From Streptomyces endophytica (lineage in GTDB: Bacteria > Actinomycetota > Actinomycetes > Streptomycetales > Streptomycetaceae): a DNA stretch of 64,000 nt. The stretch spans positions 3,100,001 to 3,164,000 of the forward strand of contig NZ_CP110636.1 of NCBI RefSeq assembly GCF_026153355.1, in the 5' to 3' direction. Below, piece by piece: positions 57,612 through 64,000 of the stretch (position 1 is the stretch's first letter; every line of letters begins with the position of its first letter). The translations under genes were made by a program, and so were the position numbers. Below the pieces are notes generated by a model. The model was not told where the DNA came from, did no database searches, and worked only from the letters and a program-made list of their open reading frames with translations.

Positions 57612-59156
57612 CTACGCCTCCTCCGCTCGCGGGTGGGGCACGGCCGGTTCTTCCGCCGTCGCCCGCGGTAGGGAGGGCCCTTCTGCGGGGGGCTGCGGTA
57701 CGTAGGGTCCGTCCGCTGGTGTCTGCGGTACGGAGGGCCCATCCGCTGGTATCTGCGGTACGGAGGGTCCTTCCGTCGGCGTCTGCGGTACGTGAAGCGC
57801 TTCCGTCGGCGTCTGCGGTACGGCGGCGGACGCCAGTGCCTCGGCGCGCAGCGCGGCGGCTCGGCGCAGGGCGAGGACGGCCGGGTCGTGGGGGTTGGTG
57901 GGGGCGGGGGAGCGGGTCGGGGCGTCGGGGTCGGTGCGGGCGTCGGAGCCGGCTCCGACGCTGGGGACGGCTGCCTCCGTACGCGGGACCTCGCACGGCG
58001 TGCCCGGTGACCCGTCGCTGCCCGGGCCTTCGGGGCGGGCCGCCGCCAGCACCTCCTCGATGGTGCGCAGTCCGCCCAGCTCGCCCCGGACGCCGCGGCC
58101 CAGCGCCTCCACCGCGCCCTCCTGGCGGGCGTGCTTCCGGCAGTGGAAGGCCAGCTCGCAGGCGGCCAGGCACTCGGGGGCGTAGGCCGCGCCGACCGCC
58201 CCCACGGCCGCGGCCAGCTCCTGTGCCGGGCGGGTCGGGGTCTTCCCGTCGTCCGCCAGTCGCAGGTCGAAGGTGGTGCCCTCCGGGAGGGCGGCGGCGA
58301 TCTCCTCGACCCGGGTGAGGCGCGCCAACTGCCGCCGGGTCGTGGCCAGTTGCTTGCGGATGTCGACGGCCGCGGCGGTGGGGAGGTTGGAGAAGTCCTT
58401 CGGGCACACCAGCAGCACCCGGTCGCGGACCCGCACCGGGCGGCCCGTGTGCGCGGCGGCGTGCGCGGCGACCGGCTCCAGGGCGAGGACGTACACCGCC
58501 GCCTGGCGGGCCGCGGCACCCACCTTGGCGGCGTCCGCCGAACCATCGATCATCGGGAAGGACTTGATCTCCACGACCGTCCAGATGCCGTCCGGATGCA
58601 CCACCACCGCATCCGGCTCCACATAGGCGGGCGAGCCGGCCACGTCGACCGCCAGCATCGGATGATCGAGCAGCGTCCACCCGCCGGCCGCCGTCGCTTC
58701 CCGCAGCGCCAGCGCCGTACGCGCCGCGCGGCCCTCCGGCCCTGCCGCGGACAGGTCGGGCGTGGCCACCGCCCCGGGCCCTTCGGGCTCGGGCGGCGGG
58801 CTCCCCGGGTCGAGCCGCTCCCGCACCAGCCGCAGCAGCTCCGCGCCGCCGTCCGTCTTCACCCGGGCCTCGAAGACGTTGCCCCGCACGAACGCGAACT
58901 GCGACTGCCCGTACCCCGTCGGCGAACCGAGGGCCCCGGCCAGCGCGCCCTTGTCGACGCCCGCACCGTCCAGCAGCGCCCGGCGCCGGCAGCCGGGGTT
59001 GGCGGCCAGCGCGGCGAGCGCCCGGGCGTCGAGCGACCGGGGGCGCACGCCGGGACCGCGCAACTCGCTGAGCCTCTGGCGCAGGCTCGATGACGGCAGC
59101 GCCTGCCCCACCGGAGGACCGGCCGCCACGGCTCGACTGTCGCGGAAAACGTTCAC
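57612..59156 (-). CDS. RecB/Cas4-type PD-(D/E)XK nuclease with probable Fe-S cluster
   Basis: A 514-aa protein. The nuclease core is complete: Glu in FVRGNVFEARVKTDG (E97), Asp in AYVEPDAVVVHPDG (D182), WTVVEIKSF (E196, K198) and the RecB-type Q-x3-Y in ARQAAVYVLALE (Q218, Y222). Four Cys (C56 in NPGCRRRALLD; C329, C333, C339 in PECLAACELAFHCRKH) have the spacing seen in the Fe-S nucleases AddB, Cas4 and Dna2, where one Cys precedes and three follow the core. The C-terminal 120 residues are a disordered tail with VPQTPTEGPS-type repeats encoded by 33-bp DNA repeats. GTG 59156 is used; ATG 59186 lies within the 13-bp repeats. First gene of the operon. Confidence 0.78.
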   Translation of the reverse strand: MNVFRDSRAVAAGPPVGQALPSSSLRQRLSELRGPGVRPRSLDARALAALAANPGCRRRALLDGAGVDKGALAGALGSPTGYGQSQFAFVRGNVFEARVKTDGGAELLRLVRERLDPGSPPPEPEGPGAVATPDLSAAGPEGRAARTALALREATAAGGWTLLDHPMLAVDVAGSPAYVEPDAVVVHPDGIWTVVEIKSFPMIDGSADAAKVGAAARQAAVYVLALEPVAAHAAAHTGRPVRVRDRVLLVCPKDFSNLPTAAAVDIRKQLATTRRQLARLTRVEEIAAALPEGTTFDLRLADDGKTPTRPAQELAAAVGAVGAAYAPECLAACELAFHCRKHARQEGAVEALGRGVRGELGGLRTIEEVLAAARPEGPGSDGSPGTPCEVPRTEAAVPSVGAGSDARTDPDAPTRSPAPTNPHDPAVLALRRAAALRAEALASAAVPQTPTEALHVPQTPTEGPSVPQIPADGPSVPQTPADGPYVPQPPAEGPSLPRATAEEPAVPHPRAEEA

Positions 59157-59181
59157 CTGCCGAAGTCTCGCATCCGGCACT

Positions 59182-59259
59182 GACATCCAGCACAGACATC
59201 CAGCACAGACATCCAGACCTGACATCCAGACCTGACATCCAGACCTGACATCGGGCATG
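59182..59259. repeat. 13-bp tandem repeat upstream of the nuclease operon
   Basis: Units GACATCCAGCACA (59182, 59195) and GACATCCAGACCT (59208, 59221, 59234), then a degenerate sixth (59247). The array begins 26 bp before the nuclease GTG and so overlaps its leader or promoter. Copy-number change could alter expression. Confidence 0.9.
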
Positions 59260-59893
59260 GACCTGGCTTGGTACGGCGGGTGGGGGAGGGAGGGGAGGGA
59301 GGGGAGGGGCCGGGGCGCGGTGAGGGCGGGGCGGGGGGCGGGCAGGGCGGGCGCGGCGGGGCAGGGGCACGGAGGGGCCGGAGGCTTCCCCCGCCCCCTC
59401 CCCCTCTCCCCCTTCGGGGGAGGGGGCGGGGGGTGGGTTCGGGGGTGGGGGGGAGGCGGAGGCGCAGCGAGTGCCCCCGGGTGGCGCGGTCCTGGGCGGC
59501 GCAGCGAGCGGCCACGGGGCACACAGTGGCCCTGGGTGGCGCGGCGAGTGGGCCCGGGGGCGCGGCGAGTGGGCCCTGGGTTGAGCGGCGACTGGCCCTG
59601 GGTGGCGCAGCGCACGGCCCCGGGCGGAGTGGCCCCGGCTGGCGCAGCGAGCGGCCCCCCGGGCGGGCGAGCGCGAGGTGCCTGCGCCCCCGACCGTGGA
59701 CGACCTGCGCCCCTGACCGTGGACGACCTGTGCCTGTGACCGTGGACGACCTGTGCCCCCGACTGCGGACGACCTGCGCACCCGACCGCGGACAAAACGC
59801 CCCCATGGGCGATGATGGAAAGCCCGCGGTCAATGCCGCCCGCGCCGATAGATGATGAGTAAGTGGCCGAGTGATCGGCGAAAGGTGCGACCC
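59260..59893. repeat. Repeat-rich spacer between nuclease operon and phosphatase gene
   Basis: 634 bp without a credible gene. It contains GGGAGGGA runs (59281-59305), about six imperfect copies of a unit around GGCGCAGCGAGCGGCCC (59480-59670), and a 23-bp tandem repeat (GACCGTGGACGACCTG plus 7 variable bases) at 59692, 59715, 59738 and 59761. Divergent promoters should lie at both ends. Confidence 0.7.
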
Positions 59894-60487
59894 ATGGCAG
59901 CGCGCATAATCCTGGCCCGGCACGGGAAGACCGAGTGGTCCGTTTCCGGCAGGCACACCGGGCGTACGGACATCCCGCTGCTGGACGAGGGCCGACGTGG
60001 CGCGAAGCTGCTCGGCGAGCGGCTGCACCACGCGCCCTGGGACGGCCTGCCGGGCGTCGAGGTCCGTACCAGCCCCCTGGTGCGCGCGAAGGAGACCTGC
60101 GAGCTGGCCGGTTTCGGCGACCGGGCGCAGGAGTGGGACGCGCTGATGGAGGTCGACTACGGCGCGTACGAGGGGCTGACGCCCGCCCAGATCAAGGCGG
60201 GGCGGCCGGGGTGGCTGATCTGGCGGGACGGTGTGCCCGAGGGCGAGACGCTGGCCGAGGTCTCCGCACGGGCGGACGAGGTCGTCGCCTGGGCGCGGTC
60301 GGCCGACCGGGACGTGCTGGTCTTCGCGCACGGGCACATCCTGCGCACCCTCGGCGCCCGCTGGCTGGGCCTGGACATCTCGTTCGGCGCCCGCATCCGG
60401 CTGGAGCCGACGTCCCTGTCGGTGCTCGGCTGGGCCTACGGGGAGCCGGCGATCGAGCGCTGGAACGACACGGGCCACCTGGGCTGA
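59894..60487 (+). CDS. Histidine phosphatase (phosphoglycerate-mutase-like)
   Basis: A 197-aa protein of the histidine phosphatase superfamily. The RHG motif [20 protein letters not shown] carries the phospho-accepting His (about 10). [19 protein letters not shown], the Glu in [13 protein letters not shown] and the second catalytic His in [14 protein letters not shown] complete the site. It dephosphorylates a small phosphate ester; the substrate (sugar phosphate, acid phosphatase or cobalamin-type) is not clear. ATG 59894 has GAAAGGTG upstream. It is convergent with the HTH/TPR regulator over the 16-bp array. Confidence 0.92.
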   Translation: MAARIILARHGKTEWSVSGRHTGRTDIPLLDEGRRGAKLLGERLHHAPWDGLPGVEVRTSPLVRAKETCELAGFGDRAQEWDALMEVDYGAYEGLTPAQIKAGRPGWLIWRDGVPEGETLAEVSARADEVVAWARSADRDVLVFAHGHILRTLGARWLGLDISFGARIRLEPTSLSVLGWAYGEPAIERWNDTGHLG

Positions 60488-60644
60488 CCCGCCCCCTCCG
60501 ACTCGACGGCCGGTCCGCCCGACGGGAGGCCCGCGCGCCCGCAGGCCCGCACGACGGCCGGTCGGCATGACTGCACGACCGCGGCTCCACCCGACGTCAT
60601 GACCGCGGCTCCACCCGACGTCACGACCACACGCCCGCAGACCT
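60488..60644. other. Spacer with a 24-bp direct repeat
   Basis: Contains two copies of a 24-bp unit around ACCGCGGCTCCACCCGACGT (near 60578 and 60602) leading into the 16-bp array. No gene. Confidence 0.6.
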
Positions 60645-60900
60645 GCACGACGGCCAGTCCGCACGACGGCCAGTCCGCACGACGGGGAGTCCGCACGACG
60701 GGGAGTCCGCCCGACCGCGGGTCCGCCCGACCGCGGGTCCGCCCGACCGCGGGTCCGCCCGACCGCGGGTCCGCACGACCACGGGTCCGCCCGACCACGG
60801 GTCCGCACGACCGCGCGTCCACCCGTCCGCGCGTCCACCCGTCCGCGCGTCCACCCGTCCGCGCGTCCACCCGTCCGCGCGTCCACCCGTCCGTCGGACC
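60645..60900. repeat. 16 units of a 16-bp tandem repeat
   Basis: Exactly sixteen consecutive 16-bp units. Types in order: GCACGACGGCCAGTCC x2, GCACGACGGGGAGTCC x2, GCCCGACCGCGGGTCC x4, intermediate forms x3, ACCCGTCCGCGCGTCC x4 and a final divergent unit. The blocks of identical neighbours show recent local duplication. It lies between the convergent phosphatase and HTH/TPR genes and ends 18 bp before the latter's stop codon. Confidence 0.95.
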
Positions 60901-60917
60901 CGTGCCCGTAGCGGCAC

Positions 60918-62384
60918 CTAGCCCCCCACCCCGACCACCTCCGACGCCGCCTCACCATGCCCCGCACCCGCACCATCCCCCGCACCCGCTGCCGCCTGCC
61001 GTGACAGGAAGTCGGCGACCGGGGGAAGGGTGTGGTGGGGGCGGAGGGTGTGGGCGGTGGTGGCGAGCAGGGTGCGGATGCGGGCGGAGCGGACCTGTTC
61101 GAGGAGGGCCAGGACGCGGAGGCCGGCCGCGGCGGCCTCTTCGGGGGCGCCGTCGGCGGCGAGGTCGGCGGCCAGTTCCGCGGTGAACAGCGCGATGTTG
61201 CGGGTGAAGTGCGGGTCCTGGAGGGCCACCGCGCGGTGCGCGTGCTCGGCGGCGCGTCCGGCGTCGCCCAGGGCCGACCAGCACTGCGCCGTGAGGCCCG
61301 CCAGTTCGGCCTCGCCGTAGAACGTCATCCACTCGGGGTCGCCGTCCCGCGGCCCGGCGGCGAAGAGCCGCTCGGCGCGGGCCAGGGCCTGTTCGCAGCC
61401 GGAACGGTCCGCCAGCCCCGCCCAGCCGCCCGCCTCGCGCAGCGCCAGCAGGGACAGCAGCCGCGGCGAGGCGAGGTGCTTGGCGGCCTGCTGCCCGGCC
61501 TGTGCCGCGCGCACCGCCTCGCGCGGGCGGGCGGCGTCGCGGGCGAGGAAGGCGGTGTTGCAGAACGCGTGCGCCTCCAGGGCGGCGTCGCCGCAGACCC
61601 GGGCGGTGGCCAGCGCCTCGGCGTAGTGGGAGCGGGCGTCGTCGAAGCGGCCGGAGTCGTGGGCCAACCAGCCGACGGAGATGGCGAGTTCACCGGCGCC
61701 GGTGTGCAGCCGGTCGGAGACCGAACGGTGCCGGACGTCGGCCTCCAGCAGGTCGTAGGCGGCGCGCAGCGGCTGGGTGGCGCGGTGGTAGATGCCCTCC
61801 GCGCCGTGCCGGTCGTCCAGCAACCGGATGTGCCGGACGGCCTGTTCGACAGCGGTGGCCTCGGCGGCACCGGCGCGGCCGCCGGCCGGTGGGCGCGGCG
61901 GGGGCACCCGGTCGGATGCGGCAGCGGCCTCGATGGGGTGCAGGGCGGCGAAGCCCAGGGCTGCCGCCGGGCCGCCGGTGATGAACGCGCGACGCAGCAC
62001 GTCGCTCTCCTCGCAGATCTGGATACGGGTATCGCGGTGGTCGGGGTCGGTTGCCAGGGGCGCGGCGCTGACCGCCGCCGTACGCGCCCCCCGTCCGCGT
62101 ACCGCCTCGCGCGGCGCGAAGCCCATGTCGGGCAGCGTCAGCCCGGGGAACATGTGCCGGAACACCCGCTCGTAGGCGTAGTTCGGACACCGGATCTCCC
62201 CGGACTCGACGCGGCCCACATAGCGGGCGTCGCACGAGACCTGCTCACCGATCTCACGGGCGGACCGTCGGACCGCCGCCGCGAACTCGCCCGGGGACAG
62301 CCGGCCGCGCAGCTGTCGGAAGGCGGTGTTCGGGCGGGCGGGTACGGTACGGGACGACGCTGATCGTGCTGCTGGCGACGCCAT
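60918..62384 (-). CDS. XRE-type HTH regulator with TPR-like repeats
   Basis: A 488-aa protein starting MASPAARSASSRTVPARPNT with GAGAGGG upstream of the ATG. An N-terminal XRE-like helix-turn-helix (SPGEFAAAVRRSAREIGEQV; CDARYVGRVESGEIRCPNYA) is followed by a linker containing RRAFITGGPAAALGF, then a long series of helical TPR-like repeats (SGRFDDARSHYAEALATARV, DAARPREAVRAAQAGQQAAK, and similar). This layout is frequent in Streptomyces regulators that sense signals through the TPR part and affect development or secondary metabolism. The target is unknown. The C-terminus is Gly/Ala-rich. Confidence 0.85.
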   Translation of the reverse strand: MASPAARSASSRTVPARPNTAFRQLRGRLSPGEFAAAVRRSAREIGEQVSCDARYVGRVESGEIRCPNYAYERVFRHMFPGLTLPDMGFAPREAVRGRGARTAAVSAAPLATDPDHRDTRIQICEESDVLRRAFITGGPAAALGFAALHPIEAAAASDRVPPPRPPAGGRAGAAEATAVEQAVRHIRLLDDRHGAEGIYHRATQPLRAAYDLLEADVRHRSVSDRLHTGAGELAISVGWLAHDSGRFDDARSHYAEALATARVCGDAALEAHAFCNTAFLARDAARPREAVRAAQAGQQAAKHLASPRLLSLLALREAGGWAGLADRSGCEQALARAERLFAAGPRDGDPEWMTFYGEAELAGLTAQCWSALGDAGRAAEHAHRAVALQDPHFTRNIALFTAELAADLAADGAPEEAAAAGLRVLALLEQVRSARIRTLLATTAHTLRPHHTLPPVADFLSRQAAAGAGDGAGAGHGEAASEVVGVGG

Positions 62385-62628
62385 GGCGGACCCTCTCCGT
62401 GCCCTCTCCGTGCCATCTGTGTGGCGATGCCGCGTCTGGCGGTGCGGCGGGACGACCGTACCGGCTGTGACGACACCGATACGCACAGTTTGGCTACAAA
62501 TCGGATATCTCACGCGTGATCTGCCATGAACTGCCATCCTTTGCAGCGTTACGCCGCCGTAGCTGTTGACACGCCCGACCGTTGAATTCGGTGTAAAGGG
62601 ACTGCAGGTGCAGGAGGAGGGGTTTTCC

Positions 62629-63096
62629 GTGTGGGAGACCGGCGTGAGCAGGGGCGGCAACGGTTCCGCGGGCCAGGCCGGCGGCCCGCGGAGGCAGGTC
62701 GTGCCGGGCGGGACGGCCGCCGTTCCGGTGCAGCCCTGCGACCTCGTGACGGTGCCGGCCCGGCAGGGGCTGGAGGCCGTGGACATCCTGCGGCTGCGGG
62801 ACGGGGTGGGGCCGGTGCTGCACGACGGGGCCTGCGACACCCTCGGCTTCCTCGTACCGCCGGGCACGGCCGCCGGCTGGGACGTGCCGGGCAGCGCCTG
62901 CACCCAGACCTACGGGCGGGGGGTCCTGCCGGGCGCCGTGGGCGGTGACGGCGTGCCGGCCGAGCCGCCGGTGACCGGGACCGGCTGGCTGGTGCCGCCG
63001 GAGGGCGCGGGGGCGGCCGCCACGGACCCGGTCGTGCTGCGGGCGGCGCTCGGGGAGGCGGCGCGGACGATCGCGGCGGTCGACCGCTGTCAGTGA
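62629..63096 (+). CDS. Conserved Streptomyces hypothetical protein
   Basis: A 155-aa soluble protein with a strong AGGAGGAGG ribosome-binding site before GTG 62629. Features: AAVPVQPCDLVTVPARQGLE, GVGPVLHDGACDTLGFLVPP, AAGWDVPGSACTQTYGRGV and a C-terminal helix (LRAALGEAARTIAAVDRC). I recall similar small proteins in Streptomyces next to HTH/TPR-type regulators; the function is not known. It is divergent from the HTH/TPR regulator, with a 244-bp gap likely to contain both promoters. Confidence 0.7.
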   Translation: MWETGVSRGGNGSAGQAGGPRRQVVPGGTAAVPVQPCDLVTVPARQGLEAVDILRLRDGVGPVLHDGACDTLGFLVPPGTAAGWDVPGSACTQTYGRGVLPGAVGGDGVPAEPPVTGTGWLVPPEGAGAAATDPVVLRAALGEAARTIAAVDRCQ

Positions 63097-63321
63097 CTCC
63101 CGCGGGGGATCGTGGCGGACCGTGGGGGAGCGACGGGCCCGCAGCGGCGGATCCACAGTGGCGTACCCGCAGTGGCCGACTCACGGCGACGGACCCGCGG
63201 TTACGGATGAACGACGTGCAGGGGCCGCCCGATTGCCGGGCGGCCCCTGCGGTGTGCCATGTGTGTCATGTCGGTCTGCCATGCCGGCGTGCCGTTCCCG
63301 TCTGCCGGGCGGCGGGGCCGG

Positions 63322-64000
63322 CTAGACGGCGGGCTCGTCGGCCGGGGCGTCCGGGGCCGGGGCGTCCGGGGCCGGGCCGCCCGCGGGGGCCGGGGTGGGG
63401 GCCCCGGCCGGGCGGGGGATGGTGGCGGTCCGCTGCCGGTCGCCGAGCCTGCGCCGCACGCCGCGGACCACCCGTGCCGCGGTGAAGGCCGCACCGTGGA
63501 CGAAGCGCATCGACGGGCCGAAGGACGGCGCGGTCAGCAGGCCGGCGAAGAACAGGCCGGGCCAGGAGGACTCGAACCCGGGGCCGAGTTCGGGGGCGCG
63601 GCTGCCGCCGACCGTCCGCAGGGTCGTGCGCACCCGGGGGTGGAGCAGCCGCAGCCGTCCCACGTCAGGGGTGAAGCCGGTGGCGGCCACCACATGGTGG
63701 GTGTCGAGGGTTTCGGTACTCCCCTCCGTATGGGTGAGATGGAGCCGCACGCCGTCGCCGTGCGGGACCGCGGCCCGGAGCCGGTGGTGGAGCAGGAGTG
63801 GTACGGCGGATTCGAAGCGTTCGCGCAGCCACCAGGCGCCGGCCGGGCCCAGCGCGTTCTCGGCGAGCCGTACCCGGGTCGGCGACGGCAATCTGCGTAC
63901 CGCCCAGGGGAGTTGGGACCACGCCCAGTTCGGCCAGCCGGTGCCGAGGGCGCTGTGCGGGTCGCGCGCGGCGCGCAGCCGGCCGCGGTCGAGGGGCTGC
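63322..64000 (-). CDS. FAD-dependent oxidoreductase, C-terminal part (runs off the window)
   Basis: The last 225 codons or so are visible, and the frame stays open to the window edge, so the N-terminal FAD-binding half lies to the right. The visible part includes RLAENALGPAGAWWLRERFE, the ATG-type motif VVAATGFTPDVGRLRLLHP and the terminal FAD-region motif WPGLFFAGLLTAPSFGPSMR. This is the pattern of flavin-containing monooxygenase/NAD(P)-binding oxidoreductases. The substrate is unknown. The C-terminal tail (APDAPAPDAPADEP) is encoded by short repeats. Confidence 0.8.
   Translation of the reverse strand, partial: QPLDRGRLRAARDPHSALGTGWPNWAWSQLPWAVRRLPSPTRVRLAENALGPAGAWWLRERFESAVPLLLHHRLRAAVPHGDGVRLHLTHTEGSTETLDTHHVVAATGFTPDVGRLRLLHPRVRTTLRTVGGSRAPELGPGFESSWPGLFFAGLLTAPSFGPSMRFVHGAAFTAARVVRGVRRRLGDRQRTATIPRPAGAPTPAPAGGPAPDAPAPDAPADEPAV

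Noticed and set aside
54647..58318. Very long open frame on the plus strand opposite the nuclease/helicase operon
   Set aside because: Arg/Pro/Gly-rich shadow of high-GC genes; the minus-strand frames carry the real motifs.
60645..60900. CRISPR-like appearance of the 16-bp array
   Set aside because: Units are contiguous without spacers and no cas genes are nearby; it is a minisatellite. The Cas4-like nuclease at 57612 is in a helicase operon, not a cas locus.
59153..60985. 610-codon minus-strand open frame of RGRADPRSGG-type repeats
   Set aside because: It is the tandem arrays translated; composition is repetitive and it overlaps the phosphatase gene antisense.

Overview
The window is high-GC actinobacterial DNA and almost certainly comes from a Streptomyces chromosome. 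Codon third positions are strongly G/C-biased, and genus-typical genes are present: an SsgA-like sporulation protein, a galactose-oxidase-like GlxA next to a cellulose-synthase-like CslA, a DasR-type operator in front of a chitin-active LPMO, a rare TTA (bldA) codon, and many Streptomyces-only hypothetical proteins. No insertion sequence, prophage, integrase or CRISPR array was seen.

Layout. 1-6000: end of a TetR gene with tandem operators, a divergent alpha/beta hydrolase, a DUF1996 protein, a DUF4142 protein and a long-chain acyl-CoA ligase. 6150-8610: small membrane protein, YidC/Oxa1-type insertase and fumarylacetoacetase-family hydrolase. 8611-9111: repeat-rich convergent intergenic region with a conserved hairpin. 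9112-11459: a Gfo/Idh/MocA oxidoreductase divergent from a frameshifted ROK repressor across a perfect palindrome. 11509-18879: VOC protein, then a phosphonate-type locus (GntR/UTRA regulator, FAD oxidoreductase, phosphonatase-like HAD hydrolase, ABC ATPase, two permeases, binding lipoprotein). 18988-21327: NagD-like phosphatase, a small membrane protein and a sortase-like protein lacking catalytic residues. 21572-26786: GH6 glycanase, GlxA and CslA, which fit the surface beta-glucan pathway of hyphal tips. 28754-36128: two identical tRNA-Lys(CTT) genes flanking an SsgA-like protein, a hypothetical protein, the LPMO and a TTA-containing acyl-CoA ligase. 36238-39143: IclR regulator, two small secreted proteins and a winged-helix regulator. 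39610-49169: an Ehu-type (ectoine or related solute) ABC transporter linked to a DUF3830 protein, amidase, D-2-hydroxyacid dehydrogenase, two maleate-isomerase-family enzymes and a luciferase-like oxidoreductase; this looks like an uptake and catabolism island of unknown substrate. 49170-49654: a second convergent intergenic region built as nested inverted repeats with the same hairpin family. 49655-53053: frameshifted PAS-GGDEF-EAL gene and a secreted M6-type metalloprotease. 53121-53194: third identical tRNA-Lys. 53257-59156: Prim-Pol-like protein, small hypothetical, and an operon encoding a RecB/Cas4-type nuclease with probable Fe-S cysteines, a 516-aa unknown protein and an SF1 helicase. 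59894-64000: histidine phosphatase, a 16 x 16-bp tandem array, an HTH/TPR regulator, a hypothetical protein and the C-terminal part of an FAD oxidoreductase.

Three observations stand out. First, three copies of a hairpin share an invariant 14-nt loop and a fixed 18-bp stem whose sequence changes by compensation, all between convergent genes. Second, the nuclease/helicase operon resembles a Dna2/Cas4-type enzyme split into separate genes. Third, the transporter/DUF3830/double-isomerase island is a candidate uncharacterised catabolic pathway. Two genes (ROK, GGDEF-EAL) appear broken by a single missing base in a homopolymer, and cslA may be frameshifted upstream of its catalytic part; assembly error is as likely as true pseudogenisation. 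All functional assignments are from reading motifs by eye; no database search was run.
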